A stretch of DNA of 13,487 nt from positions 3,112 through 16,598 of the forward strand of contig DGOU01000026.1 in assembly GCA_002390165.1 (NCBI GenBank). Direction: 5' to 3'. Below, piece after piece: positions 7,922 through 13,487 of this stretch; positions within the stretch are counted from its first letter, which is position 1; each line of letters begins with the position of its first letter. The notes beneath the pieces were generated by a model, which saw only the letters and a list, made by a program, of their open reading frames with translations, ran no database searches and was not told the DNA's origin. A program made the translations under genes and the position numbers. The DNA comes from Lutibacter sp. UBA4458. GTDB lineage: Bacteria; Bacteroidota; Bacteroidia; Flavobacteriales; Flavobacteriaceae.

Positions 7922-7950
7922 AAAGAGGTTGATGTTTCAACCTCTTTTTT
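7922..7950 (+). terminator. Rho-independent terminator after pepD
   Basis: An 11-bp perfect stem, AAAGAGGTTGA paired with TCAACCTCTTT, with a four-base loop (TGTT), running into a T tract (to 7950, then ATTTTTAA). It begins 9 bp after the dipeptidase stop. The flanking A residues on the left make it partly symmetrical. It separates the nitroreductase-pepD unit from the parA-led run. Confidence 0.92.
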
Positions 7951-8001
7951 ATTTTTAAGGGTATGTTAACATTATTATCTTTAAAAAACGGCAAATAATT
8001 G

Positions 8002-8009
8002 TATTTTTA
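8002..8009 (+). promoter_or_regulatory. possible -7 element of the parA operon
   Basis: TATTTTTA fits 7 of 8 positions of TAnnTTTG and lies 27 bp before the parA ATG, downstream of the pepD terminator, where a promoter for the seven-gene run is expected. No good TTTG -33 box is seen about 20 bp upstream, so this is a weak call made mainly from position. Confidence 0.3.
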
Positions 8010-8036
8010 CAACTTAAAAATAATTCATTTTATTTA

Positions 8037-8801
8037 ATGGGAAAAATAATTGCAATTGCCAATCAAAAAGGTGGTGTAGGAAAAACCACAACCACTGTAA
8101 ATTTAGCGGCAGCTTTAGGTGTTTTAGAAAAAAAAATATTGTTAATTGATGCCGATCCACAGGCAAACGCCTCTTCTGCTTTAGGTATAAATGTAGAAGA
8201 CGTAGATTTAGGCAGTTATCAATTATTAGAACATGCAATTTCTGCTTCAGAAGCGGTGACTTCTACTAATTCTCCTAACGTAGATATCATTCCTGCGCAT
8301 ATAGATTTGGTTGCTATTGAAATTGAGTTGGTAGATAAAAATAATAGAGAATTAATGCTAAAGGAATCGTTACAAGAAATTAAAAATGACTACGATTATA
8401 TTTTAATTGATTGTGCACCTTCACTTGGCTTAATAACTTTAAATGCCTTAGTAGCTGCTGATTCTGTAATTATTCCAATACAATGTGAATATTTTGCTTT
8501 GGAAGGATTGGGTAAATTATTAAACACTATAAAAAGTGTACAAAACATTCATAACCCTGATTTAGATATTGAAGGTTTATTATTAACCATGTACGATTCT
8601 CGTTTACGATTATCTAATCAAGTTGTAGAAGAAGTGAAAAAACATTTTCAAAATATGGTGTTTAAAACTATTATTCAACGAAATGTAAGGTTAAGTGAAG
8701 CGCCAAGTTATGGTGAAAGCATTATTGCTTATGATGCTACAAGTAGAGGTGCTGTAAATTATATTAACTTAGCCAACGAAATTCTTAAAAAAAACAAATA
8801 A
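8037..8801 (+). CDS. parA: chromosome partitioning ATPase ParA (Soj type)
   Basis: ATPase that binds DNA non-specifically as an ATP dimer and, with ParB, positions the replication origin region. The 254 aa are typical of chromosomal Soj/ParA; the absence of an N-terminal DNA-binding extension argues against a plasmid type Ia protein. The deviant Walker A box NQKGGVGKTTTT spans residues 9-20 with signature Lys11 and P-loop Lys16. Walker A' is LLIDADPQAN (35-44, Asp40) and Walker B is YILIDCAPSLG (121-131, Asp125). Start choice: the ATG puts the P-loop at the usual distance from the N-terminus. The parB ATG follows only 1 bp after the stop, so translation is probably coupled. A run of nine A (8128-8136) lies in the coding sequence. 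As first gene after a terminator it presumably heads the transcript through at least lepB. Confidence 0.96.
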   Translation: MGKIIAIANQKGGVGKTTTTVNLAAALGVLEKKILLIDADPQANASSALGINVEDVDLGSYQLLEHAISASEAVTSTNSPNVDIIPAHIDLVAIEIELVDKNNRELMLKESLQEIKNDYDYILIDCAPSLGLITLNALVAADSVIIPIQCEYFALEGLGKLLNTIKSVQNIHNPDLDIEGLLLTMYDSRLRLSNQVVEEVKKHFQNMVFKTIIQRNVRLSEAPSYGESIIAYDATSRGAVNYINLANEILKKNK

Positions 8802-8802
8802 C

Positions 8803-9702
8803 ATGGCAAAAGCAACTAAAAAACAAGCATTAGGAAGAGGATTATCTGCTTTATTAAACGATTCTTCTGCTGCTATAAATTCTGCAAATGACAAAAATGC
8901 TGAAAAAGTTGTTGGAAACATTATTGAAATTGACTTAGAATCTATTGAAGTAAACCCTTATCAACCAAGAACTTATTTTAATGAAGAAGCTCTTAGAGAA
9001 TTGGCTAGTTCTATTAAAGAACTTGGTGTAATTCAACCTATTACTTTACGAAAAACTAAAAATAATACTTTTCAATTAGTTTCTGGGGAACGCAGATTTA
9101 GAGCATCCAAATTAATAGGAAATACTACCATACCAGCATACATTAGATTAGCAAATGATCAGGAAATGTTGGAAATGGCTTTAGTTGAAAATATTCAACG
9201 TAAAGATTTAGATCCTATTGAAGTAGCTTTAACTTACCAACGTTTAATTGATGAAATTGATTTAACTCAAGAAGAAATGAGTAAACGTGTTGGTAAAAAA
9301 CGTTCTACAATTAGTAATTATTTACGTTTACTAAAATTAGATCCAATTATCCAAACCGGAATGCGTGACGGATTTTTATCAATGGGTCATGGTAGAGCCT
9401 TAATAAATATTGAAAACTCAGAAGAACAGTTAGCTATTTATGAAAAAATAATTCAACAAAAATTATCGGTTCGTCAAACAGAACAATTAGTAAAAGAACT
9501 AAGAGAAGGCACGTTACCTAAAACAAAAAAAACTAACGAAAAAGCAGAAGTTCCAAAATTTGTTTCTAAAGGACTAAAAACAATCAGTGAATATTTCGGA
9601 CATAAAATTGATGTAAAATTAGCTGGAAAAGATAAAGGTAAATTAATTATTCCTTTTCACTCTGAAGAAGATTTTAATAGAATAAAAAAACTTTTACAAT
9701 AG
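8803..9702 (+). CDS. parB: chromosome partitioning protein ParB (Spo0J type)
   Basis: CTP-dependent DNA clamp that loads at parS sites near the origin and spreads along DNA; its N-terminus stimulates ParA. 299 aa. Domains in order: the ParA-interacting GRGLSALL box (11-18), an unstructured linker, the ParB/sulfiredoxin-like CTP-binding domain beginning at EVNPYQPRTYF (49-59), with GERRFRA (95-101) as the CTP-binding motif, then ENIQRKDLDPIE (129-140), the helix-turn-helix LTQEEMSKRVGKKRSTISNY (154-173) that reads parS, LSMGHGRAL (192-200) and a C-terminal dimerisation domain ending in FNRIKKLL. The stop (TAG) shares its last base with the GTG start of the next gene. I see no parS-like 16-bp palindrome in this window. 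Confidence 0.96.
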   Translation: MAKATKKQALGRGLSALLNDSSAAINSANDKNAEKVVGNIIEIDLESIEVNPYQPRTYFNEEALRELASSIKELGVIQPITLRKTKNNTFQLVSGERRFRASKLIGNTTIPAYIRLANDQEMLEMALVENIQRKDLDPIEVALTYQRLIDEIDLTQEEMSKRVGKKRSTISNYLRLLKLDPIIQTGMRDGFLSMGHGRALINIENSEEQLAIYEKIIQQKLSVRQTEQLVKELREGTLPKTKKTNEKAEVPKFVSKGLKTISEYFGHKIDVKLAGKDKGKLIIPFHSEEDFNRIKKLLQ

Positions 9703-10274
9703 TGCCTATTAAGTTTTCCCATATTTTCATGATTACATGCTTTCTTTTTGCATTTCAAAGTTATGCTCAAAAAAGCAATATTATTAAAGATACTATAGTA
9801 GATAATAATTATAGATACAATCCTTTAGCACCAGCAAAAGCAGCATTTTATTCTGCAATATTACCAGGTTTAGGACAAGCTTATAATAAAAAATACTGGA
9901 AAATTCCTTTTGTTTATGCCGCTTTAGGTTCTGGAATTTATTTTTATAGCTCAAATAACACCAATTATAACAGAGTTAGAGAAGCATATAAACTTCGAAT
10001 TGCAGATAAACCCGATGAATTTGATGGAGCAAACGGCAATCCTTTTTTATCTGAAGACGCATTGGTATCGGCTCAAAAATCGTATAGAAAAGATAGAGAT
10101 TTATCGTTATTAGTTACCGTTGGTTTATACATTTTACAAATAGTTGAAGCAAGCGCAAATGCTCATTTATTACAGTATAATGTGGACAATAAATTATCTG
10201 TAAATCCAAAATTAATTAAACCGATAAATTCAAATAAAACCATAGTTGGCGCCCAAATAAACTTTAAATTTTAA
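9702..10274 (+). CDS. DUF5683 domain envelope protein
   Basis: 190 aa, function unknown. It begins with a signal peptide: basic start, hydrophobic core IFMITCFLFAF (8-18) and probable cleavage after SYAQ (20-23), so the protein is exported or membrane-anchored. The family signature follows: PLAPAKAAFYSAILPGLGQA (41-60), then YNKKYWKIPFVYAALGSGIY (61-80), with a hydrophobic segment at about 69-82, and a second around LLVTVGLYILQIVEA (136-150) before NAHLLQYNV. Start: GTG at 9702 overlaps the parB stop by one base (TAGTG) and gives a proper signal peptide with a Lys at position 4; the next in-frame ATG at 9729 would remove the basic n-region, so GTG is preferred. Its place between parB and dapB is in my knowledge common in Flavobacteriia. 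The C-terminal strand ending in FKF could suggest outer-membrane contact, but this is weak. Confidence 0.82.
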   Translation: MPIKFSHIFMITCFLFAFQSYAQKSNIIKDTIVDNNYRYNPLAPAKAAFYSAILPGLGQAYNKKYWKIPFVYAALGSGIYFYSSNNTNYNRVREAYKLRIADKPDEFDGANGNPFLSEDALVSAQKSYRKDRDLSLLVTVGLYILQIVEASANAHLLQYNVDNKLSVNPKLIKPINSNKTIVGAQINFKF

Positions 10275-10275
10275 T

Positions 10276-10980
10276 ATGAAGATTGCATTACTCGGATACG
10301 GAAAAATGGGCAAAACAATTGAAAAAATTGCTTTACAAAGAGGTCATGAAATTATATTAAAAGTAGATAAAGACGATTTAAACTATAATCTTTCAAAAGT
10401 AGATGTCGCTATTGATTTTAGCGTTCCTACTGCAGCTTTTAATAATATTAAAAATTGTATAGAAAATAATATTCCTGTAATTAGTGGCACAACGGGTTGG
10501 TTAGAAAAATACGATGAAATTGTAGGTTTATGCAATCAAAAAAAAGGTGCATTTATTTATGCTAGTAATTTTAGTTTAGGAGTTAATATCTTTTTTGAAT
10601 TAAATAAAAATTTGGCAAAAATGATGCAAAATTTAGACCAGTATAATATTTCATTAGAAGAAATTCATCACACAAAAAAATTAGATGCACCTAGTGGAAC
10701 TGCTATTACTTTAGCGGAAGATATTATAAAAAACACCTCTAAACAAAGTTGGACTTTAGAGAAAACAGCCAATAAAAACGAAATTCCTATTGTTGCAAAA
10801 CGTATTCCAGATGTACCGGGAACACACACAGTTTCTTATAAATCAAATGTAGATTCCATAGAAATTAAGCATACTGCACATAGTAGAGAAGGTTTTGCGT
10901 TAGGAGCTGTTGTTGCAGCAGAATGGCTTGTTAATAAAATAGGAGTTTATACAATGAAAGATGTTTTAAACTTAAACTAA
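10276..10980 (+). CDS. dapB: 4-hydroxy-tetrahydrodipicolinate reductase
   Basis: NAD(P)H-dependent reduction in the lysine and meso-diaminopimelate pathway, supplying peptidoglycan precursor. The 234 aa are shorter than E. coli DapB (273 aa), as in other Bacteroidetes. The N-terminal Rossmann fold has LLGYGKMGKTI (5-15). SGTTGW (70-75) contacts the nicotinamide. ASNFSLGVN (96-104) opens the tetrahydrodipicolinate-binding domain. EEIHHTKKLDAPSGTA (128-143) holds His131/His132, Lys135 and the substrate loop, equivalent to His159/His160 and Lys163 of E. coli. All catalytic residues are present. The ATG is 1 bp after the DUF5683 stop. No lysine riboswitch can precede it here, because there is no leader, so expression probably follows the parA promoter. 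Confidence 0.96.
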   Translation: MKIALLGYGKMGKTIEKIALQRGHEIILKVDKDDLNYNLSKVDVAIDFSVPTAAFNNIKNCIENNIPVISGTTGWLEKYDEIVGLCNQKKGAFIYASNFSLGVNIFFELNKNLAKMMQNLDQYNISLEEIHHTKKLDAPSGTAITLAEDIIKNTSKQSWTLEKTANKNEIPIVAKRIPDVPGTHTVSYKSNVDSIEIKHTAHSREGFALGAVVAAEWLVNKIGVYTMKDVLNLN

Positions 10981-10998
10981 AATTTAAAATTACCAATT

Positions 10999-12537
10999 AT
11001 GACAATGACTCAATGGTTTATATTTTTCTTAATAATTCAAGTAATTCACTTTTTAGGAACTTGGAAATTATATAAAAAAGCAGGTAAAAAATCGTGGCAA
11101 GCAATTATACCAGTTTATAACGCAATTGTATTAATGCGAATTATAAATAGACCTGTTTGGTGGGTCTTTTTATTATTTATTCCTATCATAAATTTATTAA
11201 TGTTCCCTGTAATTTGGGTAGAAACCAGCAGAAGTTTTGGTAAAAACAAAACTATAGATACTATTTTAGCAGTAGTATTACTTGGTTTTTATAATTTTTA
11301 CCTAAATTATTTCACTAATGTTTCTTATATTAAAAACAGAAGTTTAAAAACCAGAACTGAATTTGGAGAATGGGTAAGTTCCATAATTTTTGCAATTGTT
11401 GCTGCAACTTTAGTGCATACCTACTTTATGCAACCTTATACCATTCCTACTTCTTCTTTAGAAAAATCGTTGTTAATTGGTGACTTTTTGTTTGTAAGTA
11501 AATTTCATTATGGAGCCAGAGTACCTATGACAACAGTTGCTGCTCCAATGGTTCATGATTCTTTACCAATTATTCACACAAAATCTTATCTAAATAAACC
11601 TCAACTACCTTATTTTAGATTACCTGGTTTTGAGGATATAAAACGAAATGAAATTGTAGTATTTAATTGGCCAACGGATACGGTTCGCTTTTTTAGAGAT
11701 CATTCAAAAATACACGTAGATAAACCTATCGATAAAAAATCTAATTATGTAAAACGTTGTGTGGGTGTTCCTGGTGATTCTTTAGAAATTAAAGATGGAT
11801 ATATTTTTATTAATGGAAAACAAACTGTGCTTCCAGACAGAGCTAAACCACAATATATTAACAAAGTAGTTACTGATGGACAACAATTAAGTACCGCAAC
11901 TTTAAAAAGATATAATGTTACGGAAGGCAGTTTTCAGGGAGATTATTATATGCTTAATTTAACCGATAAAAATGCTAAAAGACTTGCAAACAATCCGTTA
12001 ATAAAAAGTGTAACTAAACAAATTACACCTAACGGAAATTTTGATAAATCCATTTTTCCACATAATAATCAATATCCTTGGTCGGTAGATAATTATGGGC
12101 CAATTTATATTCCTGAAGCCGGAAAAACTGTGGACTTAAATTTAAAAACATTACCACTTTATAAACGAATTATTAAAGTATATGAACATAATAATTTAAC
12201 AGTAAATGGTGATGAAATTTTTATTAATGGAAAATTAGCAACCACGTACACTTTTAAAGAAAACTATTACTGGATGATGGGTGACAATCGACATAATTCT
12301 GAAGATGCTCGTTATTGGGGTTATGTACCATTTGATCACGTGGTTGGAAAACCTGTTTTTATTTGGTTTAGCTGGGATACTAACGGACAAGGCTTAGCAA
12401 ATAAAATTAGATGGAATCGTGTGTTTACTACCGTTAACGGAACTGGAGAACCTGTTTCTTATTTATATCCTTTTTTAGGTGTATTGGCACTTTGGTTTGG
12501 TTTTAGTTACTATAGAAAACGTAAAAAAGAAGCTTAA
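10999..12537 (+). CDS. lepB: signal peptidase I, long Bacteroidetes form
   Basis: Membrane serine protease that removes signal peptides of exported proteins. 512 aa, much longer than E. coli LepB (324 aa). The N-terminal part (about 1-110) is an extra hydrophobic domain with segments near 5-20, 54-73 and 87-105, resembling DUF5684. A further transmembrane segment (about 126-142) leads into the protease domain: MQPYTIPTSSLEKSLLIGDF (144-163), with Ser153 as nucleophile where E. coli has SGSM; the catalytic Lys252 in YVKRCVGVPGDS; and the GDNRHNSEDARYWG box from 428. About 175 residues lie between Lys252 and this box, a large periplasmic insertion. A C-terminal hydrophobic segment (LYPFLGVLALWFGF) precedes a basic tail, so both ends are membrane-anchored. 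It starts 18 bp after dapB; a second ATG at 11005 is possible. The WbqC-like gene follows after 2 bp. Confidence 0.94.
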   Translation: MTMTQWFIFFLIIQVIHFLGTWKLYKKAGKKSWQAIIPVYNAIVLMRIINRPVWWVFLLFIPIINLLMFPVIWVETSRSFGKNKTIDTILAVVLLGFYNFYLNYFTNVSYIKNRSLKTRTEFGEWVSSIIFAIVAATLVHTYFMQPYTIPTSSLEKSLLIGDFLFVSKFHYGARVPMTTVAAPMVHDSLPIIHTKSYLNKPQLPYFRLPGFEDIKRNEIVVFNWPTDTVRFFRDHSKIHVDKPIDKKSNYVKRCVGVPGDSLEIKDGYIFINGKQTVLPDRAKPQYINKVVTDGQQLSTATLKRYNVTEGSFQGDYYMLNLTDKNAKRLANNPLIKSVTKQITPNGNFDKSIFPHNNQYPWSVDNYGPIYIPEAGKTVDLNLKTLPLYKRIIKVYEHNNLTVNGDEIFINGKLATTYTFKENYYWMMGDNRHNSEDARYWGYVPFDHVVGKPVFIWFSWDTNGQGLANKIRWNRVFTTVNGTGEPVSYLYPFLGVLALWFGFSYYRKRKKEA

Positions 12538-12539
12538 TT

Positions 12540-13160
12540 TTGAGTACAGTTTTAGTATTACCTACTTATTTTTCACCTATTGCCCAATACGTAGCTATTG
12601 CTAATTCCAATAAAATTATTTTTGAAGTAGAAGATAATTTTCAAAAGCAAACCTATAGAAATAGATGTGCTATTTTTGCAGCAAACGGTAAACAATTATT
12701 AAATGTCCCTGTTCAACATAACAAAGGTGTTAAGCAAAAAACTAAAGAAGTAAAAATTGATTATAAAGAAAATTGGCAAAAATTACAATTAAAAGCATTG
12801 CAATCTGCATATAATTCTTCTCCCTTTTTTGAATTTTATATAGATGATTTACTTCCTATTTTTAAAACGAAATATACTTTTTTAATAGATTTAAATTGGA
12901 GTGCACATCAATTAATTATGGATGCTTTGCAGTTAAAAATTCCAACATCGAAAACCCAAAATTATATTTCGGATGAAAAGAAATTCGATTTCAGAAAATT
13001 AGCAGAAGCTAAAAATAATAAGGTTTATAATTTCAACCGTTATATTCAAGTTTTTGAACAAAAACACGGATTTATTTCTAACCTAAGTATTTTAGATTTA
13101 ATTTTTATGGAAGGACCTAATGCTTTAAATTATTTAGAAAATCAAAACTTAACTTTTTAA
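12540..13160 (+). CDS. WbqC family protein
   Basis: 206 aa, cytoplasmic by sequence. The family is named after WbqC of O-antigen clusters and is generally linked with sugar-nucleotide or polysaccharide biosynthesis; the reaction of this member is not known to me. Family features: LPTYFSPIAQYVAIANSN (7-24), IFEVEDNFQKQTYRNRC (27-43), IFAANGKQLLNVPVQH (45-60), QKTKEVKID (66-74) and WQKLQLKALQSAYNSSPFFE (79-98). The start is TTG at 12540, 2 bp after the lepB stop; no ATG lies near, and the N-terminal family motif begins at residue 7, so a downstream start would remove it. It ends 3 bp before the next gene, within the parA-led run. Location beside lepB rather than in a polysaccharide cluster suggests a general cell-envelope role, which is inference. 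Confidence 0.85.
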   Translation: MSTVLVLPTYFSPIAQYVAIANSNKIIFEVEDNFQKQTYRNRCAIFAANGKQLLNVPVQHNKGVKQKTKEVKIDYKENWQKLQLKALQSAYNSSPFFEFYIDDLLPIFKTKYTFLIDLNWSAHQLIMDALQLKIPTSKTQNYISDEKKFDFRKLAEAKNNKVYNFNRYIQVFEQKHGFISNLSILDLIFMEGPNALNYLENQNLTF

Positions 13161-13163
13161 ACG

Positions 13164-13481
13164 TTGGAATATTTACGCTTTTTTACACATTACGGCATGC
13201 ATTTGCTAGCTCCAGGAATAATTGCTTATGTCTTTTTTAAATCGAATTGGAAAAAAGTTTGGATTATTTTTTTACTAACCATGTTAGTAGATGTAGATCA
13301 TTTATTTGCTACTCCTATTTTTGATGCTAGCCGATGCAGTATTAACTTTCATCCACTACATTCTTACTATGCAATTGCGGTATATTTTCTACTATTGATT
13401 CCTAAAAAAACAAGAATTGTAGCAATAGCATTACTTTTTCATATGCTAACGGATGCTTTGGATTGCTTGTGGATATCTTAA
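13164..13481 (+). CDS. DUF6122 family small membrane protein
   Basis: 105 aa integral membrane protein with about four hydrophobic segments (approximately 14-26, 31-42, 68-80 and 84-95). Conserved polar residues sit at the segment ends: His9, His13, Asp43, Asp45 and His46 in LVDVDHL, Asp54 in PIFDASRCS, His63 and His66 in NFHPLHS, His93 and Asp97 in LFHMLTDALDCLW. This layout recalls the YdjM/DUF457 group of putative membrane-bound metal-dependent hydrolases, but no activity is established to my knowledge. The start is TTG at 13164, 3 bp after the WbqC-like stop; the family motif HYGMHLLAP (9-17) lies upstream of or overlaps the next ATG (13197), so TTG is preferred. The stop lies 6 bases from the window end, so I cannot see whether the run continues or terminates here. 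Confidence 0.8.
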   Translation: MEYLRFFTHYGMHLLAPGIIAYVFFKSNWKKVWIIFLLTMLVDVDHLFATPIFDASRCSINFHPLHSYYAIAVYFLLLIPKKTRIVAIALLFHMLTDALDCLWIS

Positions 13482-13487
13482 TTTTTA

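Noticed and set aside
8014..8238. Minus-strand open frame over the parA start and P-loop
   Set aside because: Antisense to the Walker A region, with low-complexity Leu/Phe/His composition.
12337..12342. CACGTG core as a possible parS site
   Set aside because: Its flanks (TGAT on the left, GTTGG on the right) do not form the TGTTT/AAACA arms, and it encodes conserved LepB residues FDHVVG.

Overview
The window is AT-rich, densely coding chromosomal DNA. The gene families point to a member of the Bacteroidetes, most likely a Flavobacteriaceae-type organism: DUF2851, DUF5683 and DUF6122 proteins, a short DapB, and a long signal peptidase I with an extra N-terminal membrane domain. A/T-rich translation leaders without clear Shine-Dalgarno sites and one TAnnTTTG-type -7 element agree with this. 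I see no tRNA, rRNA, CRISPR array, insertion sequence, phage gene or attachment site. All three non-coding gaps are under 150 bp.

Region 1 (1-3931) is a fatty-acid beta-oxidation operon in the order of Bacillus fadN-fadA-fadE. It holds the C-terminal enoyl-CoA hydratase part of a bifunctional 3-hydroxyacyl-CoA dehydrogenase (cut by the window start), a thiolase and a long acyl-CoA dehydrogenase, and it closes with a strong symmetrical hairpin terminator. Together these proteins cover the acyl-CoA to acetyl-CoA cycle.

Region 2 (4016-5690) holds a small uncharacterised basic protein on the plus strand and a DUF2851 protein on the minus strand. They converge and overlap by 11 bp at their 3' ends. 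The DUF2851 protein carries a conserved D...ExH/HxH block and a C-terminal three-cysteine motif, and is the most interesting uncharacterised protein here.

Region 3 (5806-7950) is a two-gene unit, an NfsB-like FMN nitroreductase followed by an aminoacyl-histidine dipeptidase (M20C, PepD). It has a good -7 element in front and a hairpin terminator behind.

Region 4 (8037-13481) is a tight seven-gene co-directional run: parA, parB, a DUF5683 protein, dapB, lepB, a WbqC-like protein and a DUF6122 membrane protein. Gaps run from -1 to 18 bp. Three of the seven genes appear to start with GTG or TTG. The run links chromosome partition, lysine/diaminopimelate synthesis, signal-peptide removal and envelope proteins, and is probably one transcription unit.

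Overall this is a core, vertically inherited region. I found no convincing novel multi-gene system. The best leads are the uncharacterised proteins (DUF2851, DUF6122 and the small protein at 4016) and the ParAB-DapB-LepB linkage.
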